The translations under genes were made by a program, and so were the position numbers. Under the pieces are notes generated by a model that made no database searches, was not told the origin of the DNA, and saw nothing but the letters and a program-made list of their open reading frames with translations. This document shows, piece after piece, positions 52,831-62,197 of a stretch of 64,000 nt of DNA. The stretch covers positions 1,922,001 through 1,986,000 of the forward strand of contig NZ_CP032823.1 of the NCBI RefSeq assembly GCF_003660105.1, written 5' to 3'. Within the stretch, counting starts at the first letter, position 1, and each line of letters begins with the position of its first letter. This DNA is from Aliarcobacter cryaerophilus ATCC 43158 (GTDB lineage: Bacteria > Campylobacterota > Campylobacteria > Campylobacterales > Arcobacteraceae).

Positions 52831-54036
52831 CTAATCTTTGGGATAATTCTCAATTATAAAATCTATATCTTTATCACCTCTTCCACTAAGGTTTACTAAA
52901 ATTGATTTTCCACTATTCTCTTTTGCCCATTTCATAGCAAAAGCAACAGCATGTGCAGATTCAAGTGCTGGAATAATTCCTTCACATCTTGAAAGTGTAT
53001 AAAATGCTTCAACAGCCTCTTCATCACTACAAAGCCCTACTTTAGTTCTTCCAATACTATTTAAATATGCATGTTCAGGACCAACAGATGGATAATCTAT
53101 CCCACTTGCTATTGAGTGAACAGGGGCTGGTTCTCCATTTTCATCAATTAGCATAATAGAGTTAAATCCATGCATTACTCCCTCTTTTCCATAAGTAATA
53201 CTTGCACTATGTTCTCCCAAATTAGAACCTTTTCCAGCTGGTTCTATTGCATATAAATCTACACTATCTTCAATAAAAGCACTAAATATTCCCATAGCAT
53301 TACTTCCACCACCAACACAAGCAGTTACAACATCTGGAAGTTTTCCAGTCATCTCAAAAAATTGCTCTTTTGATTCAATCCCAATAATACTTTGAAAATC
53401 TCTAATCATTTTAGGAAATGGATGAGGACCAACCACACTTCCTATTGCAAACATTTGAGTTTTTGTATCTTTTAAATAACTCTCAAAAGCACTATCTACA
53501 GCCTCTTTTAAAGTTTTTAAACCTTTTGTAACAGGTACTATTTTGGCACCTAATATTTTCATTTTTACAACATTTGGATGCTCTTTTTTAATATCAACTT
53601 CACCCATATGTATTTCACACTCTAATCCAAAATATGCCGCTGCCGTTGCTAATGCAACGCCGTGTTGCCCAGCTCCTGTTTCAGCTATAACTCTTTTTTT
53701 ACCCAAATATTTAGCAAGTAAAACTTCTGCCATACAGTGATTTAATTTATGAGCTCCTGTATGATTTAAATCTTCTCTTTTTAGATATATTCTAGCACCT
53801 GCCATCAAATTTGATAAATTATTGCAATATGTAATTGGAGTTGGTCTTCCTTGATAATATTTTCTAATTTTTTTTAGCTCATTTATAAATTCAAAAGAGT
53901 TTGATAATTTATTATAAGCTTCATTTATCTCATTAAATGGAAGTTCAAGTTGTGGTGGAATAAAAGATCCTCCAAATTTACCAAAATATCCATTTTCATC
54001 TGGAAAACTTTGCAAATATGGCTTTTGTTTCTGCAT
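52831..54036 (-). CDS. trpB: Tryptophan synthase beta chain
   Basis: A 401-residue PLP enzyme that joins indole and serine to make tryptophan. The PLP lysine is K97 in HTGAHKLNH. The glycine-rich phosphate loop is [10 protein letters not shown] at about 233-242. [10 protein letters not shown] also fits. No trpA or other trp gene is adjacent, so TrpB is split from its usual operon here. It is divergent from the saccharopine-dehydrogenase-like gene over 63 bases. Confidence 0.96.
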   Translation of the reverse strand: MQKQKPYLQSFPDENGYFGKFGGSFIPPQLELPFNEINEAYNKLSNSFEFINELKKIRKYYQGRPTPITYCNNLSNLMAGARIYLKREDLNHTGAHKLNHCMAEVLLAKYLGKKRVIAETGAGQHGVALATAAAYFGLECEIHMGEVDIKKEHPNVVKMKILGAKIVPVTKGLKTLKEAVDSAFESYLKDTKTQMFAIGSVVGPHPFPKMIRDFQSIIGIESKEQFFEMTGKLPDVVTACVGGGSNAMGIFSAFIEDSVDLYAIEPAGKGSNLGEHSASITYGKEGVMHGFNSIMLIDENGEPAPVHSIASGIDYPSVGPEHAYLNSIGRTKVGLCSDEEAVEAFYTLSRCEGIIPALESAHAVAFAMKWAKENSGKSILVNLSGRGDKDIDFIIENYPKD

Positions 54037-54099
54037 TTAAGTACCTTTCAAATAAAATACAAAAATATTATCATATTTTAAATAATTTTAGGGGTAGAT

Positions 54100-55392
54100 A
54101 TGAAGATAGTTTTTTTTGGTGTTGGCGCTGTTTGTAGTGTTATGGCAACTTTGTTAGATGAACTTTCTAACAAAAGTAAACAAAAAGATATAAATTTTAT
54201 ATTTGTGGTAAGAAATATAAAAAAAGCTCAAGCTCATTTTTTCAAAAATAGTAATGTTTTGAATAAATCGGATTTTTTAGAAATAAAGCATTTTGAAGAG
54301 ATTTTTGAAGATAGTAAAAAATATGAAAATTATCTAAAAAATAGTGATATTTTTATAAATAGTTCTACTCCATCTTTTAATCTACCTATTATGAATTTAG
54401 CTTTGAAATACAATACAAATTATGCTGATTTAGCAAGTGATATTTATAAAGATGAGATAATATCAACACTTAAATTTGATCAACAAAATTTAGAAAATGA
54501 GTTTAAATATAAGAATTTATTTGCTTTAATAAATCTTGGAATTTCTCCTGGAATTACAAATTTTTTAATTGGTGAAAAAATACACTCTTTAAAAAATCTT
54601 CCTTATGAAGTTAAAATTAAAAAATTAGAGATTAATCTTTTAGAAGAGATTCAATCAAAAAAACTAATCTTTTCGTGGTCACCAAAAGTAGCTATTGATG
54701 AGCTTGCATTTCCTCCAGTTTTTTTTAAAAAAAATAGACCAAAAACTATTGAACCATTTTCAAAATCAAAAGTATATAAATTTCCATATTTTAGGAATTT
54801 TGTAGATATTTATCCAGTTTTTCAAGAGGAATTAATATCTCTAAAACAAAGTTTTCATCAAATTGAAAATCTTAAATTATTTGTTGGTGGAAGTGAAATT
54901 GAACTTATGAAAAATTTATACCAACTAAACTTATTCTCAAATAAATATTGCTATGAAAACAGTGATTCTAAAATATCTATTAATACAATTATCAAAAATA
55001 TAGTTCCAAAAATGAAAAGTCCTGAAATTGTTGAAGATTATATAAAGAAAAAAACAATTAAATATGCTGAATTTTCAGCAGTTGCTGATATATATTTAGA
55101 AATTTTATATCCTCAAAATGATGAAAAAATAAGAACTATAGAATCAGTTGGTCTATCTTTTAACAAGTATAGAGAACTTTTAAAAACACCTTACTCAGGT
55201 TCTACTTATGTATCTTATCCAACAGGAGTTGCAGCTGGAATTTTAATTTACTATTCATTATTAAATAAAAAGAGTTTAGGTGGGGTAATTTTAAGTGAAA
55301 ATCTTCCAGAACTTTTTGAACATACTACAAATGATATTATAAAAAGAGAGCTAGGAAACTATAAAATAAATCTAATAAACCAGATTAAATAG
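54100..55392 (+). CDS. Saccharopine-dehydrogenase-like oxidoreductase
   Basis: 430 residues. The N-terminal nucleotide-binding motif GVGAVCSVMA lies at about 7-16, followed by a Rossmann fold with NSSTPSFNLPI. LGISPGITNFL at about 150-160 is the segment conserved in the Lys9/saccharopine-dehydrogenase family. A C-terminal substrate-binding domain includes YSGSTYVSYPTGVAAG. Carboxynorspermidine dehydrogenase and related enzymes belong to this family; the substrate here is not clear. It starts with AGGGGTAGAT before the ATG and precedes an aminotransferase by 71 bases. Confidence 0.75.
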   Translation: MKIVFFGVGAVCSVMATLLDELSNKSKQKDINFIFVVRNIKKAQAHFFKNSNVLNKSDFLEIKHFEEIFEDSKKYENYLKNSDIFINSSTPSFNLPIMNLALKYNTNYADLASDIYKDEIISTLKFDQQNLENEFKYKNLFALINLGISPGITNFLIGEKIHSLKNLPYEVKIKKLEINLLEEIQSKKLIFSWSPKVAIDELAFPPVFFKKNRPKTIEPFSKSKVYKFPYFRNFVDIYPVFQEELISLKQSFHQIENLKLFVGGSEIELMKNLYQLNLFSNKYCYENSDSKISINTIIKNIVPKMKSPEIVEDYIKKKTIKYAEFSAVADIYLEILYPQNDEKIRTIESVGLSFNKYRELLKTPYSGSTYVSYPTGVAAGILIYYSLLNKKSLGGVILSENLPELFEHTTNDIIKRELGNYKINLINQIK

Positions 55393-55463
55393 TTCTAAAA
55401 TATAAATAAGATAAAATTATAGATTATATAAATTTTATAAATAATTTTAAAAAGAAGAGTTTT

Positions 55464-56771
55464 ATGCAAAAAGATATTTTTAGACCATTTTTAAATGAAA
55501 ATATTGATAAATTAAATTTCCTTAGATATAACACAATAGGTAAAAATAAAGAGAGATATTTTGATTTCACAGCTTCAGGTCTTGCTTTTAGACAAATTGA
55601 AAATAGAATACATGAAGTTTTAGAAACTTATGCAAATACACACTCAAAAGAGAGTAGTAATGCAAAAATTACTACTAAATATTATGAAGAAGCCAGAGAA
55701 AGTTTACAAAAAAGTTTAGAACTTGATGATAGTTTTACTATTTTACCTTGTGGTTCAGGTGCAACAGGTGCTATAAAAAAGCTACAAGAGATTTTAGGAC
55801 TTTATATTCCACCAAAAACCAAAGAGAGACTAAAAGAAAAAGGGCTAAAAATAGATAAAAAATCTATGCCTTTGGTAATTGTTGGACCTTATGAACACCA
55901 CTCAAATGAGGTTAGTTTTAGAGAGAGTTTGGCACAAGTTAAAAGAGTGAAACTTAGAAAAGATGGTCTAATAGATCTCGAGCACCTAGAAAATATATTA
56001 GAAAAAAACAAAAATCGTGAGATTATAGGCTCTTTTACAATAGCTTCAAATGTAAGTGGAATAATCACTTGCTACAAAAAAATATCAAATCTTTTGAGAA
56101 AATATAAAGCAACTGTATGTTTTGATGCAGCTGCAAGTAGTTCATACATGAATATCTCATCATCATATTATGATGCACTATTTTTATCTCCTCATAAACT
56201 CTTAGGAGGAGTTGGCTCTTGCGGAGTTTTAGTAGTTAAAAAATATTTAGTAGATACATCTTTACCACCAAGTTTTGCAGGTGGAGGAACAGTAAAATAT
56301 GTAAATAAAAATAACCAAATATATGAAGAACAAATAGAAATAAGAGAAGATGCTGGAACTCCTGCAATTATTCAGTTCATCAGAGCTTCTTTAGCATATA
56401 AGTTAAGAAATGAAATAGGCTTTGAATTTATAGAAAGTAGAAAGAAAGAGTTATATTTATATCTATTAGAAGAGTTAAAAAGTATCCAAAATCTACTTAT
56501 TTATGGAAATAAAAAGAGTCATAATATTGGTATTGTATCTTTTAATATAAAAGGTTTTAATCCTTACACATTATGTGAAAATCTTTCAAATAGTGGTTTT
56601 CAAACTAGAGCTGGATGTTCTTGTGCTGGACCTTACGGACATGATTTATTAGGACTTAAAAAAGTATCTATGAAAAATCGACCAGGTTGGCTTAGAGTTG
56701 GCGTTCACTATATGCAAACAAAAGAGGAGATAAAAGCTTTGGTTGATGAGATTAAAAAGAGTTTGGTTTAA
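55464..56771 (+). CDS. Class V aminotransferase, cysteine-desulfurase-like
   Basis: 435 residues of the SufS/CsdA-like PLP fold. FDFTASGLAFRQIE is the opening. The PLP lysine is in LSPHKLLGGVGSCG at about 241-254. GSGATGAIKKL and FDAAASSS bind the cofactor. The cysteine-bearing loop is RAGCSCAGPYG at about 380. Two cysteines in that loop differ from the single one of SufS. It may act in sulphur transfer or in another beta-elimination. It ends just before the 300-base region without an intact gene. Confidence 0.8.
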   Translation: MQKDIFRPFLNENIDKLNFLRYNTIGKNKERYFDFTASGLAFRQIENRIHEVLETYANTHSKESSNAKITTKYYEEARESLQKSLELDDSFTILPCGSGATGAIKKLQEILGLYIPPKTKERLKEKGLKIDKKSMPLVIVGPYEHHSNEVSFRESLAQVKRVKLRKDGLIDLEHLENILEKNKNREIIGSFTIASNVSGIITCYKKISNLLRKYKATVCFDAAASSSYMNISSSYYDALFLSPHKLLGGVGSCGVLVVKKYLVDTSLPPSFAGGGTVKYVNKNNQIYEEQIEIREDAGTPAIIQFIRASLAYKLRNEIGFEFIESRKKELYLYLLEELKSIQNLLIYGNKKSHNIGIVSFNIKGFNPYTLCENLSNSGFQTRAGCSCAGPYGHDLLGLKKVSMKNRPGWLRVGVHYMQTKEEIKALVDEIKKSLV

Positions 56772-57075
56772 TCTTAAAATTGAAGAGTTATTATTATTAG
56801 AGTTAGATAAAACAAGAACATATCTTATACAAAAAGCCGTAGGCAATTTATTTTGTTACATTAGATGACAATGATAAGTGATAAAATAATTTATGAGATA
56901 AAAGCTGGAAAATCTTAAATATTAAGTCTTTAAGATGTTGTAAAACAACTTGAATTAAAATAAATGTTTAAAGTAAAAGTTAAAATTGAATGAATACTTA
57001 GATAATTCATCAAAAGATACAAACTATTAATTATCTATTTAAAAACTATTAACTCTAAATATCTATAATTCCTTT
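56772..57075. other. 304-base stretch without an intact gene; possible decayed coding sequence
   Basis: No intact reading frame, tRNA or hairpin terminator was found. Short frames read like broken protein pieces: KIEELLLLELDKTRTYLIQK near 56779-56838, AIYFVTLDDNDK near 56843-56878, and MISDKIIYEIKAGKS at about 56871-56918. They lie in different frames separated by stops, which suggests a decayed small gene. I could not identify it. A TATAAT for the next gene lies at the right end. Confidence 0.4.
57064..57069 (+). promoter_or_regulatory. -10 element very close to the metallophosphoesterase start
   Basis: TATAAT at 57064-57069 lies only six bases before the ATG at 57076. Transcription would start at or near the A of the ATG, so the mRNA could be leaderless. 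No ribosome-binding sequence is seen before the ATG. Confidence 0.45.
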
Positions 57076-58218
57076 ATGAGTTTTATGATTTTCTTTTTAG
57101 TTTATTTTGTAGCATTTTTTCTTCAGACCTATACTATAAAAAAAAGATTTATAAATAAACTAAATTTTAGTCTTAAAACTAGGAAGTATTTTGGCTTTGC
57201 ATTATATTTAACATTTTTTGGTGCTTTATTGTACCCAATGGCTAGATACTTTCCACTAGTGCCTAACTGGCTCTATTTTCTCCTTTCCCTACCAATTGGA
57301 GTGATTTTTTTAACATTTATTATCACTATTTTTCACGATATCATTTCAATTGGATTTAAAAAAGCTTTCAAAAAATCAAAAATATCAACACAAAGAAGAA
57401 ATTTTTTCAAAAAGACTTTTGATATTGGTGCAACTTCTCTGATTCTTGCAACAAATATAAAAGCAGTTGACAATGCAAGACATATTGAGCTTGAAGTTGT
57501 AGATGTAGAAATTAAAAATTTAAAAAAACAATATAAAATAATACAACTAAGTGATATTCATATTGGTGGATTAATAGATAAAAAATTTATAGAAGATTTA
57601 GTAAAAAAAGTAAATATTTTAGATGGTGACCTTGTTGTAATAACTGGTGACCTTGTTGATACTAAATTAGAATTTGCAAAACCTGCTTTAGATGAACTAA
57701 AAAATATAAAATCAAAATATGGAACATTTTTTATAGTTGGAAATCATGAGTATTTTCACGGAGTTACTCCTATTATTGATTATGTAAATAATCTTGGAAT
57801 TAAAGTTTTAGAAAATGAATCTGTATATATTGGTGATGAAAATCTTGGATTTAATTTAGCTGGAGTTTATGATATATTTGGAAATAAAATTGATTTTTTT
57901 AAACCAGATATTAATAAAGCTTTAGAAAATTGTAAAAACTCTCCAACCGTTCTTTTGGCTCATCAACCAAAATTTATTAAAACTCTTTCAAGCACATCGA
58001 ATATTAATTTAATTTTATGTGGGCATACTCATGGAGGTCAGATTTTTCCATTTAATTTCTTAGTAAAACTTGATCAACCTTATGTAAAAGGTTTAAATGT
58101 ACACAATGAAACAACTCAAGTATATGTAAATAAAGGAACAGGATTTTGGGGACCACCAATGAGACTTGGTGCTAGTAGTGAGATAACTATTTTAAATCTA
58201 AAAGAGGCAAAAGCCTAA
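57076..58218 (+). CDS. Membrane-anchored metallophosphoesterase (YaeI/YkuE-like)
   Basis: 380 residues. The calcineurin-like domain has SDIHIGG at about 157-163, GDLVD at about 192-196, GNHEYF at about 219-224, and GHTHGGQIFPF at about 315-325. The N-terminal 110 residues contain three hydrophobic helices. After them, QRRNFFKKTFDIGATSL at about 108-124 resembles a twin-arginine signal, so the catalytic domain probably faces the periplasm. Homologues hydrolyse lipid phosphates, including UDP-diacylglucosamine analogues. A hairpin overlaps its stop. Confidence 0.85.
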   Translation: MSFMIFFLVYFVAFFLQTYTIKKRFINKLNFSLKTRKYFGFALYLTFFGALLYPMARYFPLVPNWLYFLLSLPIGVIFLTFIITIFHDIISIGFKKAFKKSKISTQRRNFFKKTFDIGATSLILATNIKAVDNARHIELEVVDVEIKNLKKQYKIIQLSDIHIGGLIDKKFIEDLVKKVNILDGDLVVITGDLVDTKLEFAKPALDELKNIKSKYGTFFIVGNHEYFHGVTPIIDYVNNLGIKVLENESVYIGDENLGFNLAGVYDIFGNKIDFFKPDINKALENCKNSPTVLLAHQPKFIKTLSSTSNINLILCGHTHGGQIFPFNFLVKLDQPYVKGLNVHNETTQVYVNKGTGFWGPPMRLGASSEITILNLKEAKA

Positions 58219-58230
58219 GCTTTTACCTCT
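58203..58230. terminator. Bidirectional terminator between the phosphoesterase and hsp20
   Basis: A 12-bp stem with one mismatch (58203-58214 AGAGGCAAAAGC with 58219-58230 GCTTTTACCTCT), loop CTAA. It includes the phosphoesterase TAA and reaches the first base of the hsp20 stop on the other strand. Confidence 0.7.
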
Positions 58231-58646
58231 TATTTAATCTCTATTGATTTTTTAGATACATCATCTTTAAGTTTAGGAATAACTATTTCTAAAACTCCGT
58301 TATCACTTTTTGCTTCTATATTTTCAATATCTACATTATCTGGAAGAGTGAAACTTCTTGAAAACTTCCCAAAATATGTCTCTATTTTGTAGTAATCTTC
58401 TTGTTTTATCTCTTCTTTTGTTTTTCTTTCACCACTTATAGTTAAAATACCTTTGTTTAAATCAACTTTTATATCTTCTTTTTTTACACCTGGCAAATCA
58501 ACATCAACATGATATGCAAACTCACCTTCTCTTGTATTTACAGTTGGTACAAAAGCTGTAACACCTTCACTATTTCCAACTTGTGTATATAAACTTTTTT
58601 CTATCTCTTTTAACTGTTTAAATGGGTCAAATTTTGTTAATAACAT
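58230..58646 (-). CDS. Small heat-shock protein, Hsp20 family
   Basis: 138 residues with an alpha-crystallin domain at about 35-128. Signatures are YHVDVDLPGVKKEDIKVDL, GILTISGERK, and the closing NGVLEIVIPK; the tail ends KKSIEIK. It holds unfolding proteins during heat stress. A CIRCE operator and a strong sigma70-like promoter lie upstream, so HrcA probably represses it. The start ATG 58646 follows AGGAG. Confidence 0.94.
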   Translation of the reverse strand: MLLTKFDPFKQLKEIEKSLYTQVGNSEGVTAFVPTVNTREGEFAYHVDVDLPGVKKEDIKVDLNKGILTISGERKTKEEIKQEDYYKIETYFGKFSRSFTLPDNVDIENIEAKSDNGVLEIVIPKLKDDVSKKSIEIK

Positions 58647-58700
58647 TGTGAACTCCTATTAAAATATTAAGCTTGATAGTAGTTCTATCAAACTGCTGAA

Positions 58701-58742
58701 ATTTTATCAAATTTTCTAGCACTTGTCAAGATAGAGTGCTAA
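58701..58742 (-). promoter_or_regulatory. CIRCE operator and sigma70-like promoter of hsp20
   Basis: On the minus strand TTAGCACTC, nine bases, then AAGTGCTAG forms a CIRCE element at 58742-58716 (two mismatches in the right arm against the TTAGCACTC-N9-GAGTGCTAA consensus). The spacer contains TTGACA (58729-58724), and TAAAAT (58706-58701) follows 17 bases later. HrcA bound here would cover the -35. Confidence 0.88.
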
Positions 58743-58748
58743 TTTATT

Positions 58749-59192
58749 TTACATCATTCCGCAACCACCCATCATTCCAGTTTTGAAAAATCTTGCAGTT
58801 ACTGTATCCATACTTTTTATATGATTTATTAGCCAATTTATTACATCATATTCAATATAATTTTTAAGTCCCAATACATCTCTATTTTTCTCAAAATTAT
58901 CCCAAACAGCTCTTATATCTTGAATATTTGCATCATGCTCACCTTTGTGAAACGGATAAGCAAAAAAACCTCTTTTTACCATCTCCTCTTCTTCTGTTGC
59001 AAAATGGCTTACTGTATGTTCAATCCACTCTTTATATTTTAATTTTAAATTCTCAAAATTTTGTAAAGAACGATCTTGATTATAAAGTTCTATATTTTTA
59101 TAAAGATCATTTATTAGATCAACATCTTCATAGTGTGTATCATTCATAAAATCCATATCAACTATAGGTAATCTATTTTTATCTATTAACAT
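58749..59192 (-). CDS. Bacteriohemerythrin-like protein
   Basis: A 147-residue four-helix protein. The di-iron ligands are visible: H in NDTHYED at about 20, H57 region (EHTVSHFATEEE), HKGEHDANI at about 78-86, and INHIKSMD at about 120-127. It would bind O2 at a di-iron site and may sense or store oxygen in this microaerophilic lineage. The C-terminus ends MMGGCGMM. A cysA-cysT cluster lies upstream on the same strand. Confidence 0.88.
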   Translation of the reverse strand: MLIDKNRLPIVDMDFMNDTHYEDVDLINDLYKNIELYNQDRSLQNFENLKLKYKEWIEHTVSHFATEEEEMVKRGFFAYPFHKGEHDANIQDIRAVWDNFEKNRDVLGLKNYIEYDVINWLINHIKSMDTVTARFFKTGMMGGCGMM

Positions 59193-59258
59193 TTTAAATC
59201 CTAAAAAATTTTTGTGATATTATCTATTTTTAAATTATTATATGTTGATTATAGTCAA

Positions 59259-60305
59259 TTATATCCCCGCTCCATTTTCAAAAGTTCTTAGCTTTCTTGT
59301 TCTAATTCCTAAAATATCACCTTTTTTTATATTTTTATCACTAAATTCATAGTGTGGCATCTCAACTAAAACAACTCTTTTTTCATCATTTAAATATGCT
59401 AATTCAACTTTTACAAAAGAACCAGCAAGCTGTATGTATTTTACTTTTGCATGAATTATTGCTTCACTATCATTTATATCAACAATTTCTAATTCATGAG
59501 GACGAATAAGATACTTATTATCTGTTATATCTTCTGAATTAGCACCATCTTCTATCTCTCTTGCATGAAATAGATTTACATTTCCTAAAAAGTTTATTAC
59601 AAACTCATTTTTAGGATTATGAAATACCTCTTCTGGAGATCCAATTTGCTCAATTTTCCCTTTGTTTATTACAACAATTCTATTTGCAACTTCAAGTGCT
59701 TCTTCTTGGTCATGTGTTACTAAAATTGTTGTAATTCCAAGCTCCTCTTGAAGCTCTTTTAACCATCTTCTTAAATCTGTTCGCACCTTTGCATCAAGTG
59801 CACCAAAAGGTTCATCAAGTAATAATACTTTTGGTTCAACTGCTAATGCTCTTGCAAGGGCAACTCTTTGACGCTGACCACCAGAAAGCTGCCAAGGAAA
59901 TCTTGAAGCAAAGCCATCAAGTTGGATTAGTTTTAAAAGCTTTGTAACTTTCTCTTCAATCTCTTTGTTGCTAAGTCTTTGTTTTTTAGGTTTTACTCTA
60001 AGTCCAAAAGCAATATTTTCAAATACAGTCATATGACGAAACAGTGCATAGTGTTGAAATACAAATCCAATATCTCTATCTTTAATATCTTTTTTTGCTA
60101 CATCAATATTGTTAAATAAAATCTCACCTTTATCTATGCTATCTACAGTTTCTAGTCCTGCAATCATTCTTAAAAGTGTAGTTTTCCCACTTCCTGATGG
60201 TCCTAAAAGTGCTAATAACTCACCTTCAACAATATCTAAATTAATATTTTCCAATGCTGTGAAATTTCCAAAATATTTTGTTAAATTTTTTACTTCTATT
60301 TTCAT
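59259..60305 (-). CDS. cysA: Sulfate/thiosulfate ABC transporter ATP-binding protein
   Basis: 348 residues. Walker A is [11 protein letters not shown] at about 35-45, the signature [15 protein letters not shown] at about 140-154, and Walker [11 protein letters not shown] follows. The extended C-terminal domain (TOBE-like, about 240-345) is typical of CysA. Its position behind cysT and cysW supports sulfate; molybdate transport by the same class is less likely because ModA/B features are absent. It starts 14 bases after cysW ends. Confidence 0.9.
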   Translation of the reverse strand: MKIEVKNLTKYFGNFTALENINLDIVEGELLALLGPSGSGKTTLLRMIAGLETVDSIDKGEILFNNIDVAKKDIKDRDIGFVFQHYALFRHMTVFENIAFGLRVKPKKQRLSNKEIEEKVTKLLKLIQLDGFASRFPWQLSGGQRQRVALARALAVEPKVLLLDEPFGALDAKVRTDLRRWLKELQEELGITTILVTHDQEEALEVANRIVVINKGKIEQIGSPEEVFHNPKNEFVINFLGNVNLFHAREIEDGANSEDITDNKYLIRPHELEIVDINDSEAIIHAKVKYIQLAGSFVKVELAYLNDEKRVVLVEMPHYEFSDKNIKKGDILGIRTRKLRTFENGAGI

Positions 60306-60319
60306 TATTTTTTCCTGCT

Positions 60320-61180
60320 TTATTCTTCATTATCTAGTTTTTTAATTTTTCTCTGCACTTTCCACTCTAAAATATATTTTAAAACAAGAGTTAAAAGTGC
60401 CAATATTGCCAAAAGTGTCGAAACAGCAAAAGCTGCTACAAAGTTGTATTCGTTGTATAAAATCTCAACTTGAAGAGGCATTGTGTTTGTAATACCTTGA
60501 ATGTGACCTGAAACTACAGAAACAGCCCCAAACTCTCCCATTGCTCTTGCATTACATAAAATTACTCCATAAAGTAAGCCCCACTTTATATTTGGCAAAG
60601 TAACTTTCCAAAATGTTTGAAAACCACTAGCTCCCAATAGAAGTGCAGCTTGTTCTTCATCATTTCCCATCTCTTGCATTAAAGGTATTAGCTCACGTGC
60701 CACAAATGGAAAAGTTACAAATATAGTTGCAAGTACAATTCCAGGAACTGCAAAAATTATTTGAATATCATTTTCTATTAAATAGTGCCCAAACCATCCT
60801 TGCGCACCAAAAAGCAAAATATATACAAAACCTGAAATAACAGGACTTACAGCAAAAGGTAAATCAATCAAAGTAATTAAAAAACTTTTACCAAAAAATG
60901 AGTATTTGGCTATTGCCCAAGATGCACATATTCCAAAAATAACATTTAAAGGAACTGCAATAGCTGCTGTTATAAATGTAAGTTTTATTGCACTTAATAC
61001 ATACTCATCATTAAAACTTAAAAAATATGCTTCATAACCTTTTCTAAATGCTTCTGCAAAAATTGTAATTAAAGGAACTACAAGCATTAAAAATAAAAAT
61101 GCTACTGCTACAAAAATCAAAGAGTACTTTACAAATCTTGATTCTGTTTGTGAACTTTGTGAATTACTTATAGTTTTCAT
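60320..61180 (-). CDS. cysW: Sulfate/thiosulfate ABC transporter permease CysW
   Basis: 286 residues with about six transmembrane helices and the EAA-type loop ([16 protein letters not shown]) for ATPase contact. [21 protein letters not shown] and [15 protein letters not shown] are typical of CysW. The start is ATG 61180. Its ATGA overlaps the cysT stop, and GGAGG lies just before. A start at 61213 would add 11 residues from cysT coding sequence and is unlikely. Confidence 0.92.
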   Translation of the reverse strand: MKTISNSQSSQTESRFVKYSLIFVAVAFLFLMLVVPLITIFAEAFRKGYEAYFLSFNDEYVLSAIKLTFITAAIAVPLNVIFGICASWAIAKYSFFGKSFLITLIDLPFAVSPVISGFVYILLFGAQGWFGHYLIENDIQIIFAVPGIVLATIFVTFPFVARELIPLMQEMGNDEEQAALLLGASGFQTFWKVTLPNIKWGLLYGVILCNARAMGEFGAVSVVSGHIQGITNTMPLQVEILYNEYNFVAAFAVSTLLAILALLTLVLKYILEWKVQRKIKKLDNEE

Positions 61181-62031
61181 ATTGCCTCCATTCCTTTTCT
61201 TCTTGAACTCCATCTTTGTAAAATATTAATTAAAAGTAACATTACAAAAGAGATTAAAAGCATCACAACTGCAATTGCAGTAGCACCTGCAAAATCATAC
61301 TGTTCAAGCTTTGTAATAATCAAAAGTGTGCTAATCTCTGTTTTAAATGGCATATTTCCAGCTATAAAAACAACAGAACCATACTCACCCAAAGCTCTTG
61401 CAAAAGATAGTGCAAATCCTGTTAAAACTGCTGGAAAAATTGTAGGAAGTATCACTTTATAAAAAGTTTGCCATCTACTAGCTCCCAAACTAGCACTTGC
61501 TTCTTCTTGCTCAATTTGAATCTCTTCAAGTGCAGGTTGAACTGTTCTTACAACAAAAGGAAGTCCAATAAATATTAAAGCAATTGTAATCCCAATTGGT
61601 GTAAATACTATTTTAATTCCAAGTGGCTCTAAAATTTGCCCAAACCAACCAGAACTTGAATATAGTGTTGTAAGTGCAATACCTGAAACAGCTGTTGGAA
61701 GTGCAAAAGGTAAATCAACAATTGCATCAAAGACTCTTTTACCAAAAAATGTATATCGCACCAAACACCAAGCAACAATTACTCCAAAAATTGTATTTAC
61801 AACTGCTGCTATTAGTGAAGTAACAAAAGTCAATTTATAACTAGCAACTACTCTTGCATCTGTTGTAGCACTTATAAAAGCATCAAATCCCATACTAAAA
61901 GCTTCAGTAAAAAGTGCAATTAGTGGAATGATTACAATAATACTTAAATAAAATACCGTATAACCCATAGTCAAACCAAAACCAGGAATTGTTGAATTTG
62001 GTCTTTTTAATATTCCAAAATTTAATCTCAT
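61177..62031 (-). CDS. cysT: Sulfate/thiosulfate ABC transporter permease CysT
   Basis: 284 residues with about six transmembrane helices. The conserved stretch [15 protein letters not shown] opens the protein as in CysT (CysU). [21 protein letters not shown] and [15 protein letters not shown] match the permease family. It pairs with CysW to form the channel. No periplasmic sulfate-binding protein gene lies beside it; the next gene upstream is a chemotaxis receptor. Confidence 0.92.
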   Translation of the reverse strand: MRLNFGILKRPNSTIPGFGLTMGYTVFYLSIIVIIPLIALFTEAFSMGFDAFISATTDARVVASYKLTFVTSLIAAVVNTIFGVIVAWCLVRYTFFGKRVFDAIVDLPFALPTAVSGIALTTLYSSSGWFGQILEPLGIKIVFTPIGITIALIFIGLPFVVRTVQPALEEIQIEQEEASASLGASRWQTFYKVILPTIFPAVLTGFALSFARALGEYGSVVFIAGNMPFKTEISTLLIITKLEQYDFAGATAIAVVMLLISFVMLLLINILQRWSSRRKGMEAI

Positions 62032-62046
62032 TTAAACCCTTTTTAT

Positions 62047-62075
62047 ATAACATACACTAGATTAGTGAATGTTAA
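62047..62075 (-). promoter_or_regulatory. Candidate cysT promoter with internal palindrome
   Basis: On the minus strand TTAACA (62075-62070) is followed after 17 bases by TGTTAT (62052-62047), or after 19 by TTATAT. Between them, CACTA-ATC-TAGTG at 62067-62055 is a 13-bp inverted repeat that could be a regulator site. The site is plausible only. Confidence 0.35.
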
Positions 62076-62082
62076 AATTAGA

Positions 62083-62114
62083 CAAAAAAATAGATGATTA
62101 AATTAATCATCTAT
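62083..62114 (-). terminator. Terminator between the chemotaxis receptor and cysT
   Basis: A perfect inverted repeat with 12-bp arms (62114-62103 with 62101-62090, arm ATAGATGATTAA) followed on the minus strand by a run of seven T. It separates the receptor transcript from cysTWA. A second, weaker hairpin (62184-62156) precedes it. Confidence 0.8.
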
Positions 62115-62197
62115 AAAATTGGTGAATTATAACTATTTCTTTTTTATTTGTCAAGAAAAAGGAAAAAGCTTGTTTATCCTTTTTACTTTTTTTTTAA

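Noticed and set aside
56772-57075. tRNA or small structured RNA in the gene-free stretch
   Set aside because: No cloverleaf, CCA end or long stem is seen. The short GCC/GGC pairing near 56826 is too weak.
61181-61213. Longer CysW start at 61213
   Set aside because: It lies within cysT. ATG 61180 has GGAGG and an ATGA overlap.
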